This document shows positions 8,858 to 16,823 of a stretch of 64,000 bases of DNA, one piece after another. The translations under genes and the position numbers were made by a program. Below the pieces are notes generated by a model. That model did not search any database, was not told where the DNA came from, and worked only from the letters and a program-made list of their open reading frames with translations. Location: contig NZ_JACVEE010000003.1 in NCBI RefSeq assembly GCF_015355755.1, positions 744,001 to 808,000 of the forward strand, written 5' to 3'. Within the stretch, counting starts at the first letter, position 1. Every line of letters starts with the position of its first letter. This DNA is from Nocardia sp. XZ_19_385. Lineage in GTDB: Bacteria > Actinomycetota > Actinomycetes > Mycobacteriales > Mycobacteriaceae.

Positions 8858-9522
8858 GACTGCCGGAGCCGCGCCTCGAATCCGTCACAGAGCGTGGACA
8901 ATCCGGCGTAGAGCAGGTCCTCCTGGGTGAGGTCGCTGACGCCCGCCCCGATCAGATCCGCGAGCGAATCCGGCACCGGGGTGGTCGGGCTCCCCTCCAG
9001 CAGGGCGCGCAGCCCGTTGGTTTCCTCGGGTTGAATCTTCTTGCGCTCCAGTAGATCCGAGCTGATGTGGGGGAGTGTCGCGCCGGAGATGAAGTTCCAT
9101 ACCGAGAACGACATCTGCATCGCCTCCCGTGGGGGGACCCCCAGCTCGCGGAAGCCCTCGACCAGCCACGCCAGGCAGGCCAGCCCGTGCGGGCCGAAGC
9201 TGTAGCGCGGCATGGCGAAGGTCAGTAGCACCCAGGGATGCTGCTGGTAGAGCGCCCAATCGATCTCGGCGGCGATGCGGACGCGGTCGCGCCAGGTCCA
9301 GCCCATGCCCGCGGTGGGCGGGTAGGGGTTGCGCCGGGCGACCTCGTCGGTCATCAGCGCGATCAGTTCGTCCTTGTTGGCCACGTGCCGGTACAGCGAC
9401 ATGGCGCCCACGCCCATCCGCTCGGCGATGCGCCGCATGGACACGGCGTCCAAGCCCTCGGTGTCGGCGATGGTGATCGCGGTGTCCACGATCGCGGCTC
9501 GGGTCAGTTTCGGCTCGGTCAT
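8854..9522 (-). CDS. TetR-family repressor with TetR_C_1 domain
   Basis: A 222-residue regulator. The N-terminal HTH reads AIVDTAITIADTEGLDAVSMRRIA...GVGAMSLYRHVANKDEL (in parts), and the C-terminal part has the DWALYQQHPWVL pattern of the tetracyclin repressor C-terminal class. I start at MTEPKLTRA (9522); the frame upstream of it reads through the operator region and is not protein-like. It is divergent from a DHA2-type exporter across 92 bp with two GTAC-centred palindromes, a standard local repressor/efflux pair. Confidence 0.9.
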   Translation of the reverse strand: MTEPKLTRAAIVDTAITIADTEGLDAVSMRRIAERMGVGAMSLYRHVANKDELIALMTDEVARRNPYPPTAGMGWTWRDRVRIAAEIDWALYQQHPWVLLTFAMPRYSFGPHGLACLAWLVEGFRELGVPPREAMQMSFSVWNFISGATLPHISSDLLERKKIQPEETNGLRALLEGSPTTPVPDSLADLIGAGVSDLTQEDLLYAGLSTLCDGFEARLRQS

Positions 9523-9533
9523 CCCATGTCTCG

Positions 9534-9592
9534 TTGTTCGTTCCGGACCAGCATGCGTACACTGTACCCTTGGTCGTGCGTACGCCGTACGC
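9534..9592 (+). promoter_or_regulatory. Promoter and two operator palindromes between tetR and exporter
   Basis: A perfect 6-3-6 palindrome GCGTACGCCGTACGC lies at 9578-9592 and a shorter one, GTACACTGTAC, at 9557-9567 (GTAC arms perfect). For the exporter strand, TTGTTC (9534-9539) and TACACT (9558-9563), 18 bp apart, can serve as -35 and -10; the short palindrome covers the -10. This suits repression by the divergently encoded TetR. Binding is inferred. Confidence 0.6.
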
Positions 9593-9614
9593 GAGCAGCG
9601 AGAGGAATCCTTCG

Positions 9615-11093
9615 ATGACACAGGTGCAGTCGCCCGCCGGCACGCGGCGGGCGTGGCTCGGATTGGCGGTATTGCTGCTACCGGTGCTGCTGGTGTCGAT
9701 GGATGTCTCGGTGTTGTTCCTGGCCATGCCCACGCTGACGGTCGACCTGGACCCGTCCGCCACCCAGGCGCTGTGGATCCTCGACATCTACGGCTTCCTG
9801 ATCGCCGGCCTGCTCATCACCATGGGCAACCTCGGCGACCGGATCGGGCGGCGCAAGATCCTGCTGGTCGGTGCGGCCATGTTCGGAATCGCGTCGGTGC
9901 TGGCCGCGCTCGCGCCGAGCGCCCCGGTGCTCATCGTGGCCCGCGCGCTGATGGGTGTCGGCGGCGCGACCCTGCTGCCATCCAGCCTCGCGCTCATCTC
10001 CAACCTTTTCCCCGACGCCCGGCAGCGCGCCGCGGCGATCGGTGTGTGGACCGCGTTCTTCGCGGGCGGCTCCGCGGTCGGGCCGATCATCGGCGGACTG
10101 CTGCTGCACCACTTCTGGTGGGGTTCGGTGTTTCTGATCAACCTGCCGGTGCTGCTGGTGTTGCTCGCCCTCGGGCCGATCCTGTTGCCCGAGCATCGCT
10201 CGAGTGCGCTGGGCCCGCTGGATCTGCCGAGCGTCGCGCTGTCCATCGGCGGCATCCTGCCGCTGATCTACGCGGTCAAACACGCCGCGGCGGAAGGGAT
10301 CGACGCCGAAGCCCTCGTGCTGGCGCTGGTCGGTGTGGTGGTGCTCACCCTGTTCGTGCGGCGCCAGACCCATTTGACCGAACCGCTGCTGGACCTGCGC
10401 TTGTTCACCCGGCCCGCGTTCTGCGTGGCCATCGGCTCCAGCCTCACCGGCATGATGTCGCTGGCCGCCATGGGCTACCTGACCAGCATGTACTTGCAGT
10501 CGGTCACCGGGCGCGACCCGCTCGCCGCGGCGCTGCTCGGTATCCCGAGCGCGGTGGCGGTGTTCATCTTCTCGATGACCGGTGCCCGGCTGGCCCGCAA
10601 GATCGGCGTGCGGGCGACGTTCGTGCTGGCGCTACTGCTGGCCGCGGTCGGCAACCTGATGCTGCTCGGTATCGGCGTGCACGGCGGAATCGCCTGGTAC
10701 ATCGCGGGATCCACCATCGCGGGCATCGGCTACGGTCTCGCCTTCACCTTGGTGTCCGATGTCGCGGTGTCCTCGGTCCCGGCCGAACGGGCGGGCTCGG
10801 CGGTCGGTATCTCCGAAACCAGCTTCGAACTCGGCAACGCCCTCGGTCTGGCGCTGCTGGGATCGCTTGCGGCGCTGGTCTTCCGCAACGGCGGCGACTA
10901 CGCCGAGACCCTCGGCGAAACCTTGCACAAGGCCGGCAACGACGCCGCGCTGGCCGAGAGTGCCCGCGAATCCTTCGTCGACGGAATGCATCTCGCGACC
11001 ACGGTGGGCGCGGTCATTCTGCTGGCGATGGCGATCGTGGCCCGGGTGGCGATGCGCAAGAACACCATCCTCTCCGACGCCCCCGCACACTGA
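9615..11093 (+). CDS. DHA2-type MFS drug exporter
   Basis: A 492-residue membrane transporter of the 14-helix DHA2 (QacA/SmvA/EmrB) branch of the major facilitator superfamily, acting as a proton antiporter. Visible signatures are helix 1 with VSMDVSVLFLAMP, motif A GNLGDRIGRRKIL, and PLLDLRLFTRPAF before the second half. The start MTQVQSPAGT follows RBS AGAGGAATCC; the upstream in-frame extension lies in the operator region. Its divergent TetR partner suggests induction by an exported toxic compound. Confidence 0.9.
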   Translation: MTQVQSPAGTRRAWLGLAVLLLPVLLVSMDVSVLFLAMPTLTVDLDPSATQALWILDIYGFLIAGLLITMGNLGDRIGRRKILLVGAAMFGIASVLAALAPSAPVLIVARALMGVGGATLLPSSLALISNLFPDARQRAAAIGVWTAFFAGGSAVGPIIGGLLLHHFWWGSVFLINLPVLLVLLALGPILLPEHRSSALGPLDLPSVALSIGGILPLIYAVKHAAAEGIDAEALVLALVGVVVLTLFVRRQTHLTEPLLDLRLFTRPAFCVAIGSSLTGMMSLAAMGYLTSMYLQSVTGRDPLAAALLGIPSAVAVFIFSMTGARLARKIGVRATFVLALLLAAVGNLMLLGIGVHGGIAWYIAGSTIAGIGYGLAFTLVSDVAVSSVPAERAGSAVGISETSFELGNALGLALLGSLAALVFRNGGDYAETLGETLHKAGNDAALAESARESFVDGMHLATTVGAVILLAMAIVARVAMRKNTILSDAPAH

Positions 11094-11132
11094 TCAGCGG
11101 CAAAAACACGCGCGGGGCAATACATTTGACGA

Positions 11133-12011
11133 GTGACTGAGACGCAGCCCACTGCCAACGGGCGACCGCTCGCCGAACGGGTCGCCACCCGTCTGCTGTA
11201 CCCGACCACGCGACCGCGCGAAAAATCCCTGCGCGACGCGGTTTCCGGGCGGGTCGTGCTGATCACCGGCGCCTCGCACGGCATCGGCAAAGCCAGCGCC
11301 CGCAAACTCGGTGCGGCCGGCGCGGTGGTGCTGCTGGTCGCGCGTTCGACGGACGATCTGGAGGCGGTGGCGGCCGATATCCGCGCCGCGGGCGGCACGG
11401 CCCACGTCTACCCCGCCGACCTCACCGAATTCGACGCGGTCGAAACCCTCGCCCGCGACCTGCTCACCGAGCACGGCCACATCGATGTCGTCATCAACAA
11501 CGCGGGCAAATCGATTCGCCGCCCGATCCACGAATCCTACGACCGCTTCCACGATTTCACCCGCACGATGGACATCAACTATCTGGGCCCGGTCCGCCTG
11601 CTGCTGACTCTGATCCCGCACATGCGCGACCGGAAGCAGGGCCACATCGTGAACGTGTCCACCTGGGGCGTGCTCATGCCGCCCACTCCACGCTGGTCTG
11701 CCTACAGTTCCTCGAAGGGCGCCTTCGACACCTGGCTACGTACGGTCGCCACCGAAATAGCGAGTGACGGCGTAACCACCACCTCCATTTACATGCCGCT
11801 GGTCCACACCCGCATGAGCGCTCCCACCGACTTCAGCAATCTTCCCGGCCTCACCGTCGACGAAGCCTCCGATCTCATCTGCCACGCCGTCACCGCCCGC
11901 CCCCGCGAAATCGCGCCCTGGTGGCAGGCGCCATTCCTGGCCTGGACCGACCTCAGCCGCAGCCAGGCCGCCCGCTTCATGGAACGAGCTTTCCGCCGCG
12001 GGCGGGTGTAG
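11133..12011 (+). CDS. Short-chain dehydrogenase/reductase
   Basis: A 292-residue classical SDR: cofactor loop TGASHGIG (about 47-54), NNAG, catalytic Ser in VNVSTW, and the YSSSK version of YxxxK. An Arg after the first strand (LVARST) suggests NADP(H). An N-terminal extension of about 38 residues and a C-terminal WWQAPFLAW segment suggest lipid-type substrates, as in mycobacterial acyl-ketone SDRs; this is inference. The GTG start lies 6 nt after a TACATT hexamer (11121-11126), so the mRNA may be leaderless. It is the last gene before the urease accessory genes. Confidence 0.85.
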   Translation: MTETQPTANGRPLAERVATRLLYPTTRPREKSLRDAVSGRVVLITGASHGIGKASARKLGAAGAVVLLVARSTDDLEAVAADIRAAGGTAHVYPADLTEFDAVETLARDLLTEHGHIDVVINNAGKSIRRPIHESYDRFHDFTRTMDINYLGPVRLLLTLIPHMRDRKQGHIVNVSTWGVLMPPTPRWSAYSSSKGAFDTWLRTVATEIASDGVTTTSIYMPLVHTRMSAPTDFSNLPGLTVDEASDLICHAVTARPREIAPWWQAPFLAWTDLSRSQAARFMERAFRRGRV

Positions 12012-12108
12012 TCCGAACCCGCGGCCGGAACACGCCATATAGCGGGTCGACGAGGCTCACAGTCCGACCGGCGCGCAGTCGCGACACGCCGGAGCATAGG
12101 ATCGTGCG

Positions 12109-12759
12109 GTGCACAAGAGTTCCGCGACAAATTTGGCGATGTTATTCGCCCTCGCGGATTCGCGGCTGCCGATCGGCGGCCATGTGCATTCCGGCGGAGT
12201 CGAGGAAGCGGTCGCGTCGGGGCTGGTGCGGGACGTGCGCACAGTTGAGCTCTATCTGCGCCGCCGGATCCGGACCTCCGGGTTGGTGGCCGCGTCACTG
12301 GCCGCCGCCGTGTGCGCAGGCGAACTCACGGTGCGGCGCGCCGAGCTCGAAGCCGATGCCCGAACGCCTTCGCCTGCCGCGCGCACCGCATCGCGGGCGC
12401 AGGGGCGCGGGCTGCTGCGTTTGGCGAAAACCTTGTGGCCGCAACAGGATTGGGCCGACGTGGGTACCCGGCCGCACCTGTCCACGGTCTTCGGGTCGGT
12501 CGGCGCGGCCTGCGAAGTCAGCCCGGAGGAGATCGCGGGCGTCGTCGTCTACACCACGCTGACCGGCGCCGCGACCGCCGCGCAACGCCTGCTCGCACTC
12601 GACCCGGCCGCCATCGCCCTGTGCACGGTCCGGCTGGCCGACCTCTGCGACCGCACCGCGGCAGCGGCCGTCACCGGCCTCGCAGCCCTGTCGGACCCAC
12701 TGCAGGACGTGCTCGCCGAGCGCCACCTGCACCGCGACATGCCGCTGTTCGCAAGCTGA
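12109..12759 (+). CDS. ureF: Urease accessory protein UreF
   Basis: UreF (216 aa) bridges UreD and UreG during GTP-dependent nickel delivery to UreC and keeps the GTPase in check. It is an all-helical protein recognised by LFALADSRLPIGGHVHSGGVE (in parts), with a conserved Gly/His patch, and DPLQDVLAERHLHRDMPLF at the C-terminus. The start is GTG. TAGGAT at 12097-12102 could be a -10 box giving a near-leaderless mRNA; if so, ureFGD is transcribed separately from ureABC. ureG follows 30 bp later. Confidence 0.95.
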   Translation: MHKSSATNLAMLFALADSRLPIGGHVHSGGVEEAVASGLVRDVRTVELYLRRRIRTSGLVAASLAAAVCAGELTVRRAELEADARTPSPAARTASRAQGRGLLRLAKTLWPQQDWADVGTRPHLSTVFGSVGAACEVSPEEIAGVVVYTTLTGAATAAQRLLALDPAAIALCTVRLADLCDRTAAAAVTGLAALSDPLQDVLAERHLHRDMPLFAS

Positions 12760-12789
12760 ATTGTTCACCGAGAGAAGGAGATTGCCACC

Positions 12790-13506
12790 ATGCCCCCGCA
12801 CCTGATCGACGGCGAACCGCACGATTATTCCCATGATCGTCCGAAGCGGCAGCGCACGCCGGGGGAGGCGCTGCGGATCGGCATCGGCGGCCCGGTCGGC
12901 TCCGGGAAGACCGCGCTCACGGCCGCGCTGTGCCGCCAGCTGCGCGAGGAACTATCCATCGCCGTGCTGACCAACGACATCTACACCACCGAGGACGCCG
13001 ACTTCCTGCGCCGTCACGCGGTGCTTCCGGACGAGCGGATCACCGCGGTGCAGACCGGCGGCTGCCCGCACACCGCCATCCGCGACGACATCACCGCGAA
13101 CTTGGACGCGATCGACGACCTGATCGCCGCGAACCCGCCGCTGGACCTGATCCTGGTCGAATCCGGCGGCGACAACCTGACCGCGACCTTCTCCTCCGGC
13201 CTCATCGACGTGCAGATCTTCGTGGTCGACGTGGCCGGTGGCGACAAGGTGCCGCGCAAAGGCGGCCCCGGCGTGACCTTCTCGGACCTGCTGGTGATCA
13301 ACAAGACCGACCTCGCGCCGCTGGTCGGCGCCGACCTCGGCGTGATGGAACGCGACGCCGCCAAGGTCCGCGAGAACCGCCCCACCGCGCTCATCTCGCT
13401 CACCGACGACCCGGCCGCGACCCCGGTCCTGGCCTGGGTCCGCGAACAGCTCCGGGTGATCGCCCACGCCGACTCGCACGCCGCCGAATCCGCAGTTGCG
13501 CACTGA
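12790..13506 (+). CDS. ureG: Urease accessory GTPase UreG
   Basis: A SIMIBI-class GTPase (238 aa) that powers nickel insertion into urease. It has the P-loop GPVGSGKT (34-41), the invariant nickel-binding Cys-Pro-His (92-94 in [12 protein letters not shown]), the ESGGDNL switch and the NKTDLAP base-specificity motif. The N-terminal tail has extra histidines ([13 protein letters not shown]), a modest metal-binding extension. No ureE is present, as is usual for mycolata. RBS GAGAAGGAG precedes the ATG, and ureD overlaps its 3' end by 11 bp. Confidence 0.97.
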   Translation: MPPHLIDGEPHDYSHDRPKRQRTPGEALRIGIGGPVGSGKTALTAALCRQLREELSIAVLTNDIYTTEDADFLRRHAVLPDERITAVQTGGCPHTAIRDDITANLDAIDDLIAANPPLDLILVESGGDNLTATFSSGLIDVQIFVVDVAGGDKVPRKGGPGVTFSDLLVINKTDLAPLVGADLGVMERDAAKVRENRPTALISLTDDPAATPVLAWVREQLRVIAHADSHAAESAVAH

Positions 13507-14179
13507 GTTACGCATCGTGGCGGCCGTCGGGTCGCTACCGGAGATCCACGCCGTCGGCGGGCTGAGCGCCCGCCGCACGGCGCCGGATCAGGTGCACATG
13601 ATCGGCACCGCCGCCACCCCCCTCGGCGGCGACGAACTCGACATCCGCATCGTCGTGGGCGCCGGCGCGCGGCTCACGGTGCGCTCGGTCGCGGCGACCA
13701 TCGCGCTGCCCAGTGCGGCGACGCCGTTGTCGTCGGCGCACTGGCACTTCGAGATCGGCGAAGACGCGGAACTGGATTTCGATCCGGAGCCGACCATCAT
13801 CGCCGGGGGCGCGCAGCACCACGCGCTCAGCACGGTGCGATTGGCCTCGAACGCGCGCGTCCGGATCCGGGAACGCGTCCAAATCGGCCGGACCGGCGAG
13901 AACAGTGGTGCATGGCGCGGTGATCTGATCGCCGATGTCGGCGACATCCCGCTGCTGCGCCACCGCCTGCACCTCGGAAGCGACTCGGCGACCGACGATC
14001 CCATCTCCGCACCGCGCGCCCTCGACAGCGAACTCCGCTATCCGGACGCTCGCACCGCCGAAGCCCACGGCCTCGACGGCGTGCTCCTTCCGCTCGCCGC
14101 GGGCGGGAGCCTGTATACCCACATCGCCCACACGCTGGCCGCGGAACGCGCGCCGAACACCGCTGCCGCCGTGCAGTAG
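13496..14179 (+). CDS. ureD: Urease accessory protein UreD (UreH)
   Basis: UreD (227 aa) scaffolds UreF and UreG on apo-urease and conducts nickel to the active site. Family features include the early [22 protein letters not shown] (in parts), [15 protein letters not shown] and GAWRGDL. The start is TTG, 11 bp inside ureG. The reading [10 protein letters not shown] resembles mycobacterial UreD starts, and GTG at 13517 is a shorter alternative. It ends the urease locus; a strong hairpin follows at 14210. Confidence 0.93.
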   Translation: MRTELRIVAAVGSLPEIHAVGGLSARRTAPDQVHMIGTAATPLGGDELDIRIVVGAGARLTVRSVAATIALPSAATPLSSAHWHFEIGEDAELDFDPEPTIIAGGAQHHALSTVRLASNARVRIRERVQIGRTGENSGAWRGDLIADVGDIPLLRHRLHLGSDSATDDPISAPRALDSELRYPDARTAEAHGLDGVLLPLAAGGSLYTHIAHTLAAERAPNTAAAVQ

Positions 14180-14209
14180 CCGCCCGGTAACGAACGATCA
14201 TGTTCCACA

Positions 14210-14261
14210 AACACAAAAGGTGGGTACCCGACGCCGTTGTCGGATTCCCACCACTTGTGTT
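14210..14261 (+). terminator. Bidirectional hairpin terminator between ureD and the secreted protein gene
   Basis: A long two-part stem: AACACAA pairs with TTGTGTT, GGTGGG with CCCACC and CCGAC with GTCGG, separated by small internal mismatches, closing on a 9-nt loop. It lies between convergent genes (ureD ends 14179, the minus gene ends 14289). There is no long T-tract, as is common in actinobacteria. Confidence 0.75.
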
Positions 14262-14288
14262 GTCAACACTGCCGGAGGCGAAGCGTGC

Positions 14289-15047
14289 TCAGTCTCCGAC
14301 GACCCGGGACGGTGCGTTGTACGCGTTGACCGCGCCGACCACACCGCCGGCCGCGGCACCGACCACCGCTGCGGGAACGGCGATCACGGCCGCGCCCATC
14401 GCGGCACCGAGTACCGGTCCGGCGAAGATCCCGACCGGGACGAACGGCGCACCGACCACCAGGCCGACGACTCCGCCGACGAGCGCGGAGGTGAGCGCGA
14501 CCGGTGCTGCGGCGGAAGCGCCCGCGAGCGCGCCGAGAGCCGCGGTACCGACCGTCTGCCCGGCGATGCGGTCCGACCGGCTGCGTTCCATGCCGACCGA
14601 ATCGAGGAACGTCGCCAGATTCGCCTCGGCGACCGCCGAGTTGTCGTTGATCTGGATCGCCTGTTCTTCGTTGATCCAGTCCGGCGCGGGCAGCGTGACA
14701 TCACCGAACCGGAACTGCCCGGGCGGCGGTGCGATCGGCGGCACGGGGGCCACCGGGACCGGCGGGTGCAGCACGCCCACGGGCGCGAGGTACCGCTTGT
14801 CCGGGAGCGGGCGCGACCACTGCAGCGAGCTGCGGGTGTTGTCCGGGATGTCGAGGCCCTCATAGGGCGCCGCATTCGGGACATCAGCCGCGGGCCACTG
14901 CGCGTTCTGTGTGGTGCCGGCCTCGGTGGGCTCGGCGTTCGCGGTACCGGAACCGACCAGCGCGAGCACCAGCGGAACCGCGCCCGCGGCGACCACCGGG
15001 CCGATCTTGGACGGCGGGGCCGGAGCTCTGTGTTTCCCTGTGGGCAT
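14289..15047 (-). CDS. Secreted proline-rich protein with glycine-zipper C-terminus
   Basis: A 252-residue protein of unknown function. The start MPTGKHRAPAP (15047) has RBS GAGGAAAGG; the longer frame upstream is not protein-like. An N-terminal hydrophobic segment ends in SGTANA|EP, a plausible signal cleavage site. A Pro-rich stretch (VPVAPVPPIAPPPG), a DVTLPAPDWINEEQAIQIND segment (in parts) and a C-terminal third of Ala/Gly/Val helices with GxxxG spacing follow. The tail could insert in a membrane. Similar exported proteins are common in Nocardia and Rhodococcus, but I assign no role. Confidence 0.7.
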   Translation of the reverse strand: MPTGKHRAPAPPSKIGPVVAAGAVPLVLALVGSGTANAEPTEAGTTQNAQWPAADVPNAAPYEGLDIPDNTRSSLQWSRPLPDKRYLAPVGVLHPPVPVAPVPPIAPPPGQFRFGDVTLPAPDWINEEQAIQINDNSAVAEANLATFLDSVGMERSRSDRIAGQTVGTAALGALAGASAAAPVALTSALVGGVVGLVVGAPFVPVGIFAGPVLGAAMGAAVIAVPAAVVGAAAGGVVGAVNAYNAPSRVVGD

Positions 15048-15180
15048 CAATCGCCTTTCCTCATAGATGTGCATGTTCGACGTCCCACATTCGGATCCGC
15101 TCGGGCTGCGGATTGGTCGATCTAGAAGCTCATTTCCCAACGCTGTATAGCCACGCGTTTGCTGGTGATCTGAAACAACT

Positions 15181-15224
15181 GCGGCCGGGCCGATTCGCTG
15201 ATCTCGCGAATCCGGCCCGGCCGC
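15181..15224 (-). terminator. Hairpin terminator downstream of ndh
   Basis: Arms of about 18 bp, GCGGCCGGGCC-GATTCGC against GCGAATCCGGCCCGGCCGC, with one bulged base and a 7-nt loop, starting 26 bp after the ndh stop on the minus strand. This is a very stable rho-independent-like structure without a T run. Confidence 0.75.
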
Positions 15225-15249
15225 AACAGTTGCCGTGGTGGTAAAGCGC

Positions 15250-16680
15250 CTAGCTGGCTTGGTGTTCCGCGGTTGCGCGGCCCGGTGCCCGGCCGTTGCC
15301 GGGCGGCGCCCCGAGAGCGGCCGCGAGTTCGTCGGCCTCTTCCTCGTCGGAGTTGACCTGCTCCAGCGCCAAGCGTGCGAACACCCACTGCTCGGTGGCC
15401 GCCATCTGGCCGCGAGTGCGGCCGAGGAAGGACACGAACCACTGGATGACGGTGATCAGCCGGCTGCGGTAGCCGACCAGGTAGTACAGGTGCAGGCCCA
15501 GCCAGGCCAGCCAGGCGAGGAATCCGCCGAACTCCAGCTTGCCGACCTGGCACACGGCGTTGAACCGCGAGATCGTCGCCATCGAGCCCTTGTTGAAGTA
15601 CTTGAACGGCTTACGGTCTTCGGGCCGTGCGCCCTTGAGTCCGGCGTTGATCGCCTTGGCCGCATAGGTGGCGCCCTGGATCGCGCCCTGCGCCATACCG
15701 GGCACGTCGGGCACCGCCATCAGGTCGCCGACGACGAAGACGTTGGGGTGGCCCTTGATGGTGAGGTCGGGCTCGACGATGACCCGCCCGGCGCGGTCGA
15801 CCTTGGTGCCCTCGGAGCGCTCGGCGAGCATCTTGCCCAGCGGGCTGCCCTGCACACCGGCCGACCACACCTTGGTCGAGGACTCGATGCGCCGGATGGT
15901 CCCGTCGGAATCCTTCACCGTCACGCCGTGCGCGTCGACATCGGTGACCATGGCGTTGAGCTGGATCTCCACGCCCATCTTCTCCAGCTTGCGCTGGGCC
16001 TGGCCGCCGAGCTTGGGGCCCATCGGGCCGAGCACCGCGCCCGCGCCCTCGACCAGGATCACCCGGGCATCGCGCGGATCGATGTTGCGGAAGGTGCCTT
16101 CCAGCGTGCGGTCGGCGAGTTCGGCGATCTGACCGGCCAATTCGACGCCGGTCGGGCCGGCGCCGATCACCGTGAAGGTGAGCAGCCGGTCCCGCATCTC
16201 CTGGGTGGTCGCCAGCTCGGCGCCCTCGAACGCGCCGAGGATGCGCCCGCGTAGTTCGAGCGCGTCGTCGATGGTCTTCATGCCGGGCGCGTAGGTGGCG
16301 AACTTGTCGTTGCCGAAGTAGGACTGCTGTGCGCCGGTCGCCACGATCAGGCTGTCGAACGGGGTGACCGTCGCCTGGTTCAGCAGATTCGAGGTGACGG
16401 TCTTGTTCTGCAGGTCGATATCGACGACATCGCCGAGCAGCACCTGCGCGTTGCGCTGCTTGCGCAGCACCAAGCGGGTGGCGGGGGCGATCTCGCCGAC
16501 CGACAGGATGCCTGTGGCCACCTGGTACAGCAATGGCTGGAACAGGTGGGTGGAGGTCTTGGAGATCAGGGTCACGTCGACGTCGGCGCGCTTGAGGTGC
16601 TTGGTGCCGAACAGGCCACCGAAGCCCGAACCGATCACCACCACCTTGTGACGACGGTTCTCGACAGCTTCTGTGCTCAT
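15250..16680 (-). CDS. ndh: Type II NADH dehydrogenase (NDH-2)
   Basis: A single-subunit flavoprotein (476 aa) that oxidises NADH and reduces menaquinone without pumping protons. It acts on the inner face of the membrane. Visible motifs are FAD-binding VVVIGSGFGGLFG (about 13-25), a quinone-site region with HLFQPLLYQVATG, NADH-binding TVIGAGPTGVELAGQ, and FVVGDLM near the second FAD motif. The C-terminus has a hydrophobic amphipathic anchor (LEFGGFLAWLAWLGLHLYYL, in parts). Length and motifs match mycobacterial Ndh. RBS GAGGAG lies 8 nt before the ATG. It is monocistronic. Confidence 0.95.
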   Translation of the reverse strand: MSTEAVENRRHKVVVIGSGFGGLFGTKHLKRADVDVTLISKTSTHLFQPLLYQVATGILSVGEIAPATRLVLRKQRNAQVLLGDVVDIDLQNKTVTSNLLNQATVTPFDSLIVATGAQQSYFGNDKFATYAPGMKTIDDALELRGRILGAFEGAELATTQEMRDRLLTFTVIGAGPTGVELAGQIAELADRTLEGTFRNIDPRDARVILVEGAGAVLGPMGPKLGGQAQRKLEKMGVEIQLNAMVTDVDAHGVTVKDSDGTIRRIESSTKVWSAGVQGSPLGKMLAERSEGTKVDRAGRVIVEPDLTIKGHPNVFVVGDLMAVPDVPGMAQGAIQGATYAAKAINAGLKGARPEDRKPFKYFNKGSMATISRFNAVCQVGKLEFGGFLAWLAWLGLHLYYLVGYRSRLITVIQWFVSFLGRTRGQMAATEQWVFARLALEQVNSDEEEADELAAALGAPPGNGRAPGRATAEHQAS

Positions 16681-16739
16681 CGCCGGTGCTCCTCGAAAGA
16701 CCTGGGGTTCGTCCCCCGCGAACGGTTACTGACCAAGCT

Positions 16740-16755
16740 CAACCGTAGTCGGTTG
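16740..16755. promoter_or_regulatory. Palindrome in the divergent ndh/P450 intergenic region
   Basis: CAACCG-TAGT-CGGTTG is a perfect 6-4-6 palindrome in the 143 bp between ndh (minus) and the P450 gene (plus). The position suits an operator, but no regulator gene is adjacent. Confidence 0.35.
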
Positions 16756-16823
16756 TGCGTGAACCCGATCCACTGGGCGCTTGAACAGAATACGATGAAC
16801 ACCCTCGTTCCTGGAGGTTTGGC

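Noticed and set aside
9329..11140. 603-codon ORF overlapping tetR and the exporter
   Set aside because: Arg-rich out-of-frame shadow of both genes.
12012..12108. Missing ureE
   Set aside because: ureE is normally absent in mycolata urease loci, so its absence is not evidence of damage.
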